A stretch of 35,227 nt of DNA from Cyanobacteria bacterium RM1_2_2 (GCA_012033495.1 JAAUQT010000035.1:1-35227), one strand, 5' to 3'; positions 9,248 through 19,580 are shown, counted from the stretch's first letter. Notes: generated by a model not told the origin, from the sequence alone. Numbers and translations are program-made.

Positions 9248-11512
9248 ATGTTAGCAATTGACAATATTCAAGTTATTGAAGGTGTAACCGTCTATGGTGA
9301 CGATGAAGATCTGACTAAGTTTTACGTGATGCCGGATGTACCCCGGTTTCGCATGAATGAGTCAGGGAAGCCTTCGTTTGCTTTCTACAAATATCGCAAT
9401 CCGATTGATCGGGCTGATGAGTCAAAAGGCGGCGGTTTTCTGATTTGCGATGTTGAGTTTTCATTGACGCCAGAGAAACAGCAAGCGGTGGTTGCTGCCC
9501 TGCAAGAACAGCTAAATCAAAAGTTTCCCAATCGTGACCCAAAGCCACAGGTGAAGATTGGGGCAATGACCTACACCAAAGGAACCGCGAAACTCAATGT
9601 TGAGAACATTAGCGAGAAGTTTGTTGAGAAGGTATTTAACCCTGGTAAACCTTCACTGTATGGTCGCAACATTACGCCTTTCACCGTAGAACTAACCGAT
9701 CAGGGGGCAACTTTCTTCGAGCAGGCCTTGCAAAACAAAGGCGGATTTGTGCAAATTGCCTATGATTTGTGCGCGCCTGTGAAATTGCCCCCGATCGAAG
9801 TTCACATCTGGTTCGTGGCTAGCAAGTTCATGGAGTTTACTCAGGAGTTTGAGAAACGACAAACTCGCCAAGGCGCGTTTGCTTCCGTCTGGAAATGGCT
9901 GTTTGGCGGCACGAGCGGCAATCGAACCGAGATCACCCAGAGTATGGAAGAAGAATCCAGAGAATATCAATGGGGTGGCGTTGACATTGACTTCAAAGAT
10001 TTCAAGGCAACTGAAGAAACAAAGCAACGCATTCGAGATTGGGCTTGGGCATCTTTAGCAGAAGCCGTGAAAGCCAGTCAAGAAATGAAGCTGGATGTGA
10101 TTAAGGAGGAACAGAAGAAGATTCCTGACAATCTGACTGACTTTAACAATCGCATCAGTCAGTTTAAGTTCTCTAGCTACGATCAGAAATATCGAGAGAG
10201 TCAGGCGGTCGAGTGGAATTTTGCACCTCAGGGAATGCTGGAACCGATCGTTAATTTGAAGGATCAAGATGGCAACCTGCTGAAGTGGGAAGATTACAGC
10301 ACGATTGTAGATCTGGATGATCCCTTCTTCAAGAGCCTTGATATCGCTGTCACCGTCAATGCTGATTTCAAAGATTTGCCGATTCATAGCGTTGATGTGT
10401 TCTGTGAATATCAAGAAGGACGGACGAAGGAAAGCAAAGGCTTCACGATCAAGAGTCCCGATCAGATTGAGCGGTTTAAGTCCTTTATTGAGAACAACAA
10501 GTGGGATTACAAGTACTGGTATCAGGTCAACTATAAGGGCGAAAGCAATGCGTATAAATCGCCTGAATTAGTGGGTAAGGGTGGTCGCACCAGTCCTTTA
10601 ACCATTAACGTTGGCGATACGGGAATTCTGGCGGTGGATGTGACCGCTGGAGATTTGAACTGGAATCAGGTGACACAAGCTCAAGTCACGATGGAATATG
10701 ATGCAGTCGGTGCAGGCAATCGCAAGGTTCAGCATGAGTACATTTTGGATAAAGAGCATCCTAGGCACACACTGCGAGAAGTGATTTTCACGCCGGTCAG
10801 TGAGCCATACAAGTATCGAGTGAAATACTTTATGGCAGATGGCAAAGAGTATGAGGTGAGTGAGAAAACCTCGGATGCACCAAGACTGTTTGTCAATGAT
10901 CCCTTTAGCACAATGAAGCGGATCAACTTCCTGGCAGTTGGGAATCTGGATAGCGAGATTCAAACCATTTTCGTGGAAGCGAAATATGTCGATGAAAAGA
11001 ATGACTACGTGAAGACCACAACAATTGCCCTCAGTAAGTCTACACCATTCTTTGAGTGGGAGTTTCCCGCAATCGATGAGCAGCTAGGAGCCGTCACTTA
11101 CAAAGGTTTGATTCAGTACATGAACGGACAAACCGAAACGATTACAGAAGCCACAACCCAAGACCAGAGCATTCCAGTCGGGCAAAAGATCGAAGATGTG
11201 TTAGCAGTTCGGGTACAGCCCATCGGGATTGACTTTAGAAACACGGTGACAACGGTGATTGTGTCGCTCCGGTATGTGGATGAGACTCATCGCGTTGATG
11301 AATCTTGGGATTTGATCTTTGATGCGGCTGATTCAGCCTCTCAAAAGCCTCAAAGCTGGACACTGCCCCTCAAAGACAAAACCAAGACGGAATACGAGTG
11401 GAGCGCCATGTTCTTCCTGAATGATGGCTCTGAGCGTCATATCGCTCCGCAAAAAACTCGGCAACTGACGATTCCGCTGCGGATGCCAGTTGCGGCTGCG
11501 GCTGGTCGCTAA
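9248..11512 (+). CDS. Cluster gene 5: modular protein with repeated beta modules (754 aa)
   Basis: ATG with AGGAG at 9235-9239. Domain A has FYVMP at residues 25-29, then FAFYKYR and GGGFLICDVEF. Domain B (FTVELTDQGATFFEQAL) starts near 144. A charged, largely helical segment (~190-300) follows, then FAPQG (326-330) and VDLDDPFF (from 354). Residues ~360-745 contain about four tandem beta-sandwich-like modules, visible as repeated ends such as KYWYQVNYKG, YKYRVKYFMADG, VTYKGLIQYMNG and YEWSAMFFLNDG. There is no signal peptide or membrane helix, so it is cytoplasmic unless exported by an unconventional route. It is nearly the same length as frame-corrected gene 6 (753 aa). Function unknown. 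Confidence 0.85.
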   Translation: MLAIDNIQVIEGVTVYGDDEDLTKFYVMPDVPRFRMNESGKPSFAFYKYRNPIDRADESKGGGFLICDVEFSLTPEKQQAVVAALQEQLNQKFPNRDPKPQVKIGAMTYTKGTAKLNVENISEKFVEKVFNPGKPSLYGRNITPFTVELTDQGATFFEQALQNKGGFVQIAYDLCAPVKLPPIEVHIWFVASKFMEFTQEFEKRQTRQGAFASVWKWLFGGTSGNRTEITQSMEEESREYQWGGVDIDFKDFKATEETKQRIRDWAWASLAEAVKASQEMKLDVIKEEQKKIPDNLTDFNNRISQFKFSSYDQKYRESQAVEWNFAPQGMLEPIVNLKDQDGNLLKWEDYSTIVDLDDPFFKSLDIAVTVNADFKDLPIHSVDVFCEYQEGRTKESKGFTIKSPDQIERFKSFIENNKWDYKYWYQVNYKGESNAYKSPELVGKGGRTSPLTINVGDTGILAVDVTAGDLNWNQVTQAQVTMEYDAVGAGNRKVQHEYILDKEHPRHTLREVIFTPVSEPYKYRVKYFMADGKEYEVSEKTSDAPRLFVNDPFSTMKRINFLAVGNLDSEIQTIFVEAKYVDEKNDYVKTTTIALSKSTPFFEWEFPAIDEQLGAVTYKGLIQYMNGQTETITEATTQDQSIPVGQKIEDVLAVRVQPIGIDFRNTVTTVIVSLRYVDETHRVDESWDLIFDAADSASQKPQSWTLPLKDKTKTEYEWSAMFFLNDGSERHIAPQKTRQLTIPLRMPVAAAAGR

Positions 11513-11625
11513 TCGGTCTGATGCTCGCTTCCCCGCCAACTTCTTAAAAACTCAACGCTGCTAATTCTGAAAGCGAATTTTGAGAACGTTCGGGGAAGCT
11601 GGCATATGCATACAAGGAGAAATTG

Positions 11626-13886
11626 ATGTTATACCTAAATCCACCGTTTCACATTATCGAAGGCGTTTCGATCTTTCCCGATCATGCCGATCGCCTGCAA
11701 TATTATTACTTACCGCTGATGCCGCAGTTGACTATCCTCAAAGATGGCAGTGGTGGTACTGTCCCTCAAATCCAGCTCATCAAATATCGCGGCAGGGCTG
11801 GCAATGGAGGATTTCTCAACTTTGATGTCAATATCGGGATTGATGACTCAACGCTGAGTAAGATTCGCACCAAATTACGCCAAGCTGCCGGACTCGATCA
11901 AGACCCGCGATTAGCGCCTGTTCAACTCATCGACGGTAGTGTCAAATTGTTGCTGTTGGGCAAACAAACCGGGGACGTGGCAAATCCTGATCCGAACGGT
12001 ACCCCTCAATTTGTGCTCAAAATTGACCAAGCTGCTAAACCGGCCTTGTATGGCTCCAATCAGGCAGCCTTTTCTGTTGCTCTCGATCAGTTTGGCGTCA
12101 CCGTGATGGAGAAGGCATTACAAGGAGAAATGACGCCGATCGGGATTGTGTATTCTCTCGATTATTTAGCGCTGCGTCCAGCTTATAGTGTGCGGCTCAA
12201 TGTGGATTGGGATCGAGTACAAAAGCGTTTAGATGAACAATTTAAAGTAGACGCGATTTTCACGTCGATTGAAATTGATAAAGCAGTGGATGAACTGATT
12301 GAAAAACGAGCGATTGTGCTGGAAGCCGACACCTTCATTCCCGAAGGTGAAGAAAACAGTGCGGTGTTAGGACGACGCGATCAGGCCGTTAACGAAGTGC
12401 GGGAAATGATTACGGATGGCTTTTTCCAGCCCAGCATTAATCCCGTTCAGGAAGCTAAAGATGGCTGGGATCGGGCGGCATTTCTAGCCGATCGCGTCTC
12501 ACGATTAGCAGTGACGGGTGGCTGGTCGTCGGTGGGCACGTTCTCCTACAAAAAGACAGATTACACCCGGATCGATCGTAAATCGCTTAATGTCAATATC
12601 AGCGAACGTACCACCGTTAAACGCAGCATTTATCCCCAGGGACACCTGAGTGGATTATGTCGCTTCCTGACGGAAGAAGGTTATGATCTCGACCGCTTTA
12701 TTGTTCCGGTTGATCTGGATGATCCTTGGTTTGAGCGCCGCAAACTCACGGTGATTTCTCGCGCCAACTTTGATGAAGATTCCATTAGTTCAATCAATGT
12801 GAATCTTAAGTATGGCGACACGCCACAAAATGTTCTGCTGGAATCTTCTACAGCTCGCAGTGAGGTGCAATGGGCTAGTATCCTGCAAGAGCAGGCGATG
12901 CAGCGAGAAGTGGAGGCTGAATACACCGTCAATTTTAAAGATGTAGACGGAGCAGAACGTCCTATATCAATCGCCTCCTCTCCTGAAATTGTCTCGGTTG
13001 ACAATCTGGAAATTAATCCGCGTAAGTTGTACTCAATTGTCCATGTTCCAGTGGTTGCCTTGAGTCTGCCTTGGAGCCGCTACCCTCAGGTAGAAGTGCA
13101 TCTTAAATACACGGATGAATCTAATCAGATTCGCATGGATGACATTCTAGTACTCACTGAAAACATCCAGATCAAACGTGGAAGATATTTATTAAAGATC
13201 CGTTGCGAACACAGTTTCAATACAAGTTAGTGTATCGGGCGAGCGATCATCGAGATGTAGAAACAGCATTTGTAGAAACGGATGAAGAGCGCGTTACCGT
13301 TCGTGATCCGCGTCCTAATAAACGGACTTTGAGTGTTGTGTCGAATTTAGATTGGGCAACGGTAGAGCGGGCACTGGTGGATCTGATGTATGAAGATCCG
13401 GAAAACGATGTGTTTGCGGATGCATCATTTGAGTTCAATGCTGACGAGAATGCATCGAAGAACTTTGTCGTTGATTTAGTTAATCCATCGCGTCGCCAGA
13501 TTGCTTATCAGGTCACGATTTTGTTCAAAAACGGTCGCCTGTTAGAAGTGCCTCGATCGCTGACCAACGATCGACGCATTATTCTTCGCAGTAATATGCG
13601 GGGACATCGCATCATTACAGTCCGTCCTAGACCTGTGGACTTTGCTAGTAAACGGTTGCGAGAAATCCAGGTTGAATTGCGCTATGAAGACATGAATGAA
13701 GGACTCAGCTTCTCGGAACTGGTCAGTTTGCTATCCCGCCATGAACAGGGAAGCTTCGAGTTTGACTATGCCGATGACCAGATTGCCTACGAATATCGCG
13801 TGACCTATTGGTATCTCAATGGCATGACTCGCTCAACGGGCTGGAACATCGCCAAAGCAACCGACTTATTCATTCCAGTAGCTTGA
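11626..13886 (+). CDS. Cluster gene 6: paralogue of gene 5, split by a one-base frameshift (753 aa if corrected)
   Basis: The ATG at 11626 follows AAGGAG (11613-11618). YYYLP is at 26-30, IKYRG and GGFLNFDVN follow, domain B (FSVALDQFGVTVMEKAL) starts near 149, YPQG is at 336-339 and VDLDDPWF starts at 362, all in the same order and spacing as in gene 5. As sequenced, the frame ends at 13230 after a non-homologous tail, and a second frame (open to 13886) continues the same family. Adding one A to the AAA at 13174-13176 joins them through I-K-T-W-K-I-F-I-K-D, restoring the module seen in gene 7 (F-W-K-L-R-L-D). The restored length equals gene 5. No slippery heptamer is seen, so a sequence error or a real mutation is more likely than programmed frameshifting. 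Gene 7 starts 22 bp after the stop. Function unknown. Confidence 0.75.
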
Positions 13887-13908
13887 GATTTACGGAAGGA
13901 GAATTTTT

Positions 13909-16900
13909 ATGCTGGTATTTGGGAGTAAAACCATTACCGTAGACGGCATTACAGTTTATGCCGATCATGCTGACCCTAACCAATTCTGGTATCTGCCTGG
14001 CCCGGTTAAACTGGGACGGCGCGAAGATAACCAAGCTTCCTTTGTGTTCATCAAATACAAACCTGCGGTTGTAGAAGCGGGTGTCAAAGGCGGCGGATTT
14101 CTGATGTTTGATGTCAACTTGCAGCTTGAACGATCGCTGGAGCAAAAAATCCTGTCTCAGCTTTCTGCAATCGCCCCCGATCGGCCTAAACTCGCGGCCG
14201 TTCCCTTTGATGAGGGCACCGTCCAATGCATTGCCTTGAATCTACAAGGGTCGGGCGGCACGACCGCAACGGCAACTCCCGGAACCTTTAATGCGGTTGA
14301 AAAAATTCTTGGGGCGTCTGTTCCGTCACTTGATGCCAAAAACACTGCTAGCTTCAGTTTGACGCTGAGCCAGGAAGGGGCAATTATTTTGGAAAAGGCG
14401 TTTCAGCAAGGAACGACCCCAATTGGAGCGCTCTACAACCTGAAATATACGGGGCTAAGACCTGCTTTAGATGTCAAAATTACGGCGGACTTGAAGCGGG
14501 TTTACACCCAATTTAGCGCCAGTTTAGAAGGGCAGTACTACTTCTTCAAAGTGGGCATCGAAGCCGCTTTTGAAAAGCTCGTTCAGGAAGGAGCCATCCA
14601 GATCGAGGTCATTAACTTCTCTGGGGCTGACGATCGCGTTGATAAGGAAAAGCAGGCAATTGAATTCTTCCGCGATCATCTGCTGCGGGATTGGTTTGTA
14701 CCCACGCTGGCACCTGGCCAACCCGCAGGCGGTATCCCAACCCCTCCAACAGGCAATCCTCCTGTTAGCAATCCTAGCAATCCTCCTGTTGGCAATCCTC
14801 CTGTTGGCAACCCCAATCCTCCCGGCGAAAATCCAACGAGCGGTGGGGAAAATTCGGGCAGCAATGGCGGCATTTCTCCTGCTATTTCTCCTGTTATTTC
14901 TCCTGCTATTTCTCCTGCTAAGGAACCGGTAGGCGTTGCCTCGCGTTTACACCATACCGTGTCATTTCGAGACATCTCAACACAAACTGACCCGGCTCCC
15001 GCAACCCTAGAAATCCTCAGACGCGCACCCGATCCTTTACCTGCCGGATACGGATTACAACATACCTCTACAACAGGCACAACCGAAACCCTCACCGTTT
15101 TGGGGGGAGCGAATCCAGTTGTTCGTGTGAATGGGCAGGTGCAAACACTCGATGCGAATCGGCAGTTCACCGTAGACGTTACGAGTAACAATCCCGCTAA
15201 TATTGTGGTGGAATATCCCCGCGCTACTCGCACCGAAACCTTCCATCTCTATTTTGACTTTGAATTACCGCGTGAGTCGGGTTGGTCAACGGCTTCTCCG
15301 GTCTACCGTAGCTACTTAAATAACACCACTTCAGACCCCCAATTTAGAAACACCGCCACCAATCGGACTGGAATTACTACCGTTTCGGGAACGCACATTT
15401 CGGGCGATGGCAATCAACTGCGAGATTGGGTTCGCAACCAGTTACTTGATCCCAAAGATGTGACGATCGAAGCCTATGCTAGCTTTGAAGACGAAACGCC
15501 ACCGGGCAGCAAGTTGACCTACAATCAAAAGCTGTCTCAACGTCGCCGTCAGGTCGCTGTTGGCATTGTTTCTTCTCTGGTCAACAGCATCAATGGGACG
15601 ACGGCGGGTAATGGCTATTTGCGGGCCAGAAATCAGGGGCGAGTGTCTGACCCCCGCGACCGGGTTGCCGAAATTACTGGACAAGTTGCCGACACCCCAC
15701 CCGCCACCCATCGAAGCGCGCCTCTCCCGTGCTGCCAACTCGACTCCCACTCCGACTCCTCCTACCCCAACTCCGACTCCTCCGACTCCCACTCCTCCGA
15801 CTCCCACTCCCACTCCCACCCCGACGCCAACTCCCACTCCTACAGCAGGTTCTCCTGCAATTGCGTTCAAACTTCGGTTTGTGCGTCAGGAGGAACAAAA
15901 GACGGTGACTTACCGCTACAACCGCACTGAAGCCGTTCAGCGAACCTATGCCCCGCAAGGACTGATTGGTTTACTGCTGGCAGATTTGCAGGACAAAGAG
16001 AAGCATTTTGTTGAGGTAGATCTGGATCATCCCTTCTTCCGAGTGTTTGCGGTCAACGTTGCAGCTCCCATCGACTTTCAGCGCATCGGACTCCTATCAG
16101 CCCAAGTGGCGATCGATTACGGCAACCCTAACGACGCCGCTAATCATAAACATGCCGATTTTGTGTTTGAGCCAGGAAGCCAGACCGAGCGCAAATTTGA
16201 GGTGTTCATGAATCAACAATTTGAGACTGCCTACACTTACTCAGTTCAGTATCATTTTGACCCAGGAAGCGATTGGGATGGACATGCCTTTGCCTACGAA
16301 CTCCCTGCCAAACGCACCGAAGATCGAACTTTGCAAATTCAACCCTTTGCCGATCTGGGATTTTTGGAAGTGCGCGTTTTCTCCAACCGGATTGACTGGG
16401 GCGTGATTGACTCGATCGATGGGCATCTGCATTATCAAAGTCCAACGGGCTGGAAGCGCGACAAAGCGATGACGTTCACCGCTGACACCCCAGCGCAATT
16501 CTGGAAACTACGCCTCGACCACCCCAACGAACGCACCTATTCCTACCATTGTGTGTATCATCTCAAAGATGGCTCTAGGCAAGAATCGGAAACAATCCTG
16601 AGTCAGGCAACTGCCTTACCCATCAATGATCTCTTTGAAGGTGCACTGGATCTGCAATTTATTCCGCTATTCAATGCAGATCAAGTTCGGATGGTCTTCA
16701 TTGATGTCAAATATGATGATCCTGTCAATCGCTATCACCGAGATGAACGATTAGAATTAGTTGGCACAGCAACGGCTCCTGTTTCACTCCGGATCGCGCT
16801 CAAAGATCGCACAAAACGTTCTTTCCAATATCGGTTCACCTTCATCGGAACAGATAATCGCCTAAATCGTGGTTCTTTCGTAACGACCCAAGAATCTCTC

Positions 16901-16924
16901 ATTGGCGTGTCGGACGCGAGCTAA
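13909..16924 (+). CDS. Cluster gene 7: modular protein with proline-rich linkers and an OmpA-like segment, split by a one-base frameshift (1004 aa if corrected)
   Basis: ATG at 13909 after GGAAGGA. FWYLP is at 26-30, GGGFLMFDVNL follows and domain B (FSLTLSQEGAIILEKAF) starts near 148. Residues ~270-340 are a linker of repeated NPPVG and ISPA units. Residues ~445-560 resemble an OmpA-C domain: strand FHLYFDFELP, then VTIEAYASFED and YNQKLSQRRRQV, which fits the N-x-x-L-S-x-x-R signature, although the usual T-D pair is missing. A (PT)n linker follows, then YAPQG (~681), VDLDHPFF (~703) and beta modules ending YTYSVQYHFD and YSYHCVYHLKDG. The initial frame runs into a non-homologous Ser/His-rich tail, stopping at 15930; the family sequence continues one frame over. 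Removing one C from CCCC at 15695-15698 joins them as D-T-H-P-P-P-I-E-A. If the OmpA-like reading is right, the protein may touch peptidoglycan, but it has no signal peptide. Confidence 0.75.
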
Positions 16925-17001
16925 GGGGCTGGCAAAGCAGTAAGCGGTAGTACACTCCAGTCGGAGAGCAATTCTACGACCGCAAATCGGGTCAGCGGCA
17001 G

Positions 17002-17024
17002 GGGCGGATCAGCATTGTCCGCCC
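17002..17024. terminator. GC hairpin between convergent units, possible terminator
   Basis: GGGCGGA (17002-17008) pairs with TCCGCCC (17018-17024) across a 9-nt loop; an alternative stem CCGCC-CTT-GGCGG overlaps it. It lies between the ends of cluster gene 7 and the DevA-like ATPase gene, where a bidirectional terminator would be expected. There is no T-tract, so intrinsic termination is uncertain. Confidence 0.35.
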
Positions 17025-17064
17025 TTGGCGGGAAAAGCAGCAACGTCAAGAGCGGCAAAGCCTG

Positions 17065-17868
17065 CTAGCCTTCAACCTTGGCGGCTCCACCAAAACTAGC
17101 TGACTGCAAAACGCCGTCTTCGATGTGAACCACCCGATCGGCTTCTTCAATAATGCGAGGATCATGTGTCACCATCACAACGGTGCGGTGCTGCTCTTTG
17201 GCTAGTCGGCGCAACAAGGACACAACTGCCTGTCCACTACGGGAATCCAGCGCTGCCGTGGGTTCATCTGCCATGATGAAGTGCGGATCGCCTGCGAGTG
17301 AACGAGCAATCGCCACTCGCTGCTTTTGCCCACCGGAGAGGTCACGGGGGAGGCTGCTGGCTTTGGTATCTAGCTCAACTTGCTCTAGCAGACGCATCGC
17401 CTCTTGGCGTCCTGCTCGCCCTTTAATGCCCTTCATCTCCAGCGCAACGACAATATTTTCTAAAGCCGTGAGTGCCGGAAACAGGTTAAATTCCTGAAAG
17501 ATGAAGCCAATATTCTTCAAGCGGAAGCGGGCAAGCTGCGAACGAGACATCCGCGTTAAATCTTGCCCCAACAGGGAAACGCTTCCCGTTGTGGGGGTCA
17601 AAATCCCGCCTAGAATCGAGAGCAGGGTCGTTTTACCCGAACCCGAAGGCCCCATCAGCAGTTGAATATCGCCGCGATAAACATCCAGATCGATGTTTTT
17701 AAGGGCTTGGAAGCGCTGAGTTCCACTTTGGAAAATCATTTCCACCCCCCTCGCCACAATTGCCCGTGCGCCAGCTTTAACCGGGTCTATAGTTGTATCA
17801 GCCATTGGACTGAAAACTCTGGCGGAGTTGGTTGCGTTGACTTGAAAATTAATTGGCGTCGCAGTCAT
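17065..17868 (-). CDS. ABC transporter ATPase, DevA/MacB/LolD type (267 aa)
   Basis: Nucleotide-binding subunit that would drive an exporter or lipoprotein/glycolipid transporter. Walker A GPSGSGKTT starts at residue 73; the Q-loop is in FIFQEFNLFP; the signature LSGGQKQR, Walker B HFIMADEPTAAL and H-loop VTHDPR follow in normal order. Length fits the family with ~35 extra N-terminal residues, so an internal ATG at 17805 is an alternative start; no good ribosome-binding site favours either. The likely partner is the permease at 18279-19519, encoded upstream on the same strand but 410 bp away, an unusually large gap for such a pair. No HlyD/DevB adaptor gene is present in the window, although DevBCA exporters normally need one. 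Confidence 0.88.
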   Translation of the reverse strand: MTATPINFQVNATNSARVFSPMADTTIDPVKAGARAIVARGVEMIFQSGTQRFQALKNIDLDVYRGDIQLLMGPSGSGKTTLLSILGGILTPTTGSVSLLGQDLTRMSRSQLARFRLKNIGFIFQEFNLFPALTALENIVVALEMKGIKGRAGRQEAMRLLEQVELDTKASSLPRDLSGGQKQRVAIARSLAGDPHFIMADEPTAALDSRSGQAVVSLLRRLAKEQHRTVVMVTHDPRIIEEADRVVHIEDGVLQSASFGGAAKVEG

Positions 17869-18278
17869 TGATCGTTCTGGGTAGGTAAATCGCAGATCTT
17901 TCCTTATGGAAATCTCCTATGTTTGATAACCCCGTAATTATGCAAGTATGCGAGATTTTGACAGGTATGGTTGTTAATCTGGCACAGTCCGAGATCTGTC
18001 ACATCAATTAGAGATTAAGATCCATCAGGGTTATCTGGGGCGGGCAAGCTGTTACACTTACGAATCTGTCACAACTTCAGCGGGAAGTCTCAGAGTAGAT
18101 CCACCATGAATTGCTCGGAATTCGGATGAAGTCTCGAAGTTGCCCATCCTGGCTGCAATTGCTTCAAAGTCAGGGCAGTTTGGGGGCTTGGAGTATGAAG
18201 TATTCATGCTATTTTTTTGTTTTTTGGTTTAAAGATCGAAAAAATACTGATAGATTTCTGAGGCAACCAGGGCAGGTG
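17869..18278. other. 410-bp spacer with a third copy of the TTAACCCTGATGG core
   Basis: No credible gene is seen. CCATCAGGGTTA at 18022-18033 is the reverse complement of the 12-bp core of the motif found at 156-174 and 8904-8922, here oriented toward the ATPase gene and 154 bp upstream of it. The spacer is long enough to hold a separate promoter for the ATPase. Confidence 0.35.
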
Positions 18279-19519
18279 CTACGACTTAAACACAATTGCT
18301 GGATCAACCCGCGTGATTTTTTGAATCGCAAACATCGCCGAACCTACGCACATAAAAATGGTTAACCCCAACACTCCAGCCGCCGTGAGTGGCGTAATCA
18401 AAATCATGATGCCTTGCGTTTGAAACGTCCATGCTCCCAAACCGAGGCAGAGCGCTAAGCTGGGCAAATAGCCGAGCAACCCCATCCAGAGGGCTTGGCG
18501 AATAATAATTCCATACACAACGCCGTCAGAAACTCCCATTGCTTTTAGCGTAGCGAATTCCTTCAAGTGATCGGAAACAGACGAATAAAGAATTTGTCCC
18601 ACAATCACGATGCCGACAATTGCGCCAACGGTAGCACCCAAGCCCAGAATGAAGCCCACTCCCGTGCGTCGCACCCAAAAATTTCGAGTCCGTCTGGCCA
18701 TTTCTGCCTGCGTCAGCGCCATTGTTCCAGGCAAGGTATCTGTCAATCGCTGTTTCAAGGCTTCGAGGTCTTCTCCAGGGGTAGCTCGGATCAGCACATA
18801 GCTAATGGGGTCAGTCGCGGCAAGCGATGTGGGCTGGGAGGAAGGCGGGTTTGCATCAGGAGATTTTTGGTAGACATTGGTGCAGAGAAACTGGTCGGCT
18901 TCAAAGCGGCAAGTCAGGCTGGCACTTAGATTTGCCGTCGAAAAAGTTTTGGCATTTTCAATCGAGGTGAATAAGTAAGGACTGGACGTAATCGACTGGG
19001 AGCTTCGCGTTAGCCCAACCACAGTCAAACCCAAAGAACCCAGGGTTGCTGTATCGTTAACTTGCTCGACGCCAAGACTATCAACAATAGACTCATCTAC
19101 CATGACGGTATAAGGCTGCTGTAAGTTGCTGACATCGCCTGCCACTTGGTTAAAATCGTTAAAAAGTTGTCCATCCGGCTGAAATCCGAAGATCCGCACG
19201 GCGTTGATCTCCCCATCGGGACTGCGCCAGATGCCGCCTGCCATTACCAAAGGTTCTGCCCGCGCCACACCCGGCACTTGCTGTGCCAAACCGAGATTGG
19301 AGGCGGGCATGGGCAACGTCAGTTCAAGCTGCACCATGTCGCTATTGGCAACCCAAATATCGGCGCTAGCGTGATCGACAACTGTGCCCACCGAGCGCAC
19401 AAATCCGTTCAAAACACCCGTCTGGATTGTCACCAAACTCACCGCAAAATGATCCCTGCTTGAGCCACCAGAAAACGCGGAATGTCCTCAAACAGGTTTC
19501 TCCGGGCAATAGAAGACAT
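18279..19519 (-). CDS. DevC-like FtsX-family ABC permease, frameshifted near the start (413 aa if corrected)
   Basis: Membrane subunit of an ABC exporter of the DevC/MacB type. It has one N-terminal membrane segment, a large extracytoplasmic region (~40-270, with two Cys residues in SLTCRF and FLCTNV), and three C-terminal helices beginning VGFILGLGATVGAIVG. It ends DPAIVFKS, close to the usual family ending. The open frame begins at a GTG (19442) and lacks the first helix, but the other frame upstream encodes MSSIARRNLFEDIPRFLVAQAG from ATG 19519. Adding one T (A on the plus strand) at 19446-19449 joins the two as G-I-I-F-A-V-S-L-V-T-I, a normal first membrane helix. So the gene is either intact with a sequence error or has lost its N-terminal helix. 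It pairs with the ATPase downstream. Confidence 0.8.
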
Positions 19520-19550
19520 GAACCTAGACCTTAGTAGAACGGATGAGACG

Positions 19551-19580
19551 AACTTTGGCTACAGCAAACTTTGGCTACAG
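19551..19580. repeat. Two tandem copies of AACTTTGGCTACAG
   Basis: Copies at 19551-19564 and 19567-19580, 16-bp period, about 30 bp upstream of the corrected permease start. This could be replication slippage or a pair of binding half-sites. The rest of the 281-bp spacer up to 19800 shows nothing clear. Confidence 0.45.

Noticed and set aside
13171-13203. Programmed -1 ribosomal frameshift in gene 6
   Set aside because: No X-XXY-YYZ heptamer at the junction and no obvious stimulatory structure; other genes in the window break the same way at homopolymers.
14570-14932. Plus-strand frame with a Leu-rich, apparently transmembrane C-terminus inside gene 7
   Set aside because: It is an out-of-frame reading of the ISPA and NPPVG repeats; the hydrophobicity is an artefact of the repeat.
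15442-15870. Minus-strand Gly-Val repeat protein
   Set aside because: It is the antisense reading of the PT-repeat linker of gene 7.
283-16924. Contractile injection system or phage tail
   Set aside because: No sheath, tube, baseplate-wedge, spike or ATPase gene is present, and the shared domains do not look like tail proteins.
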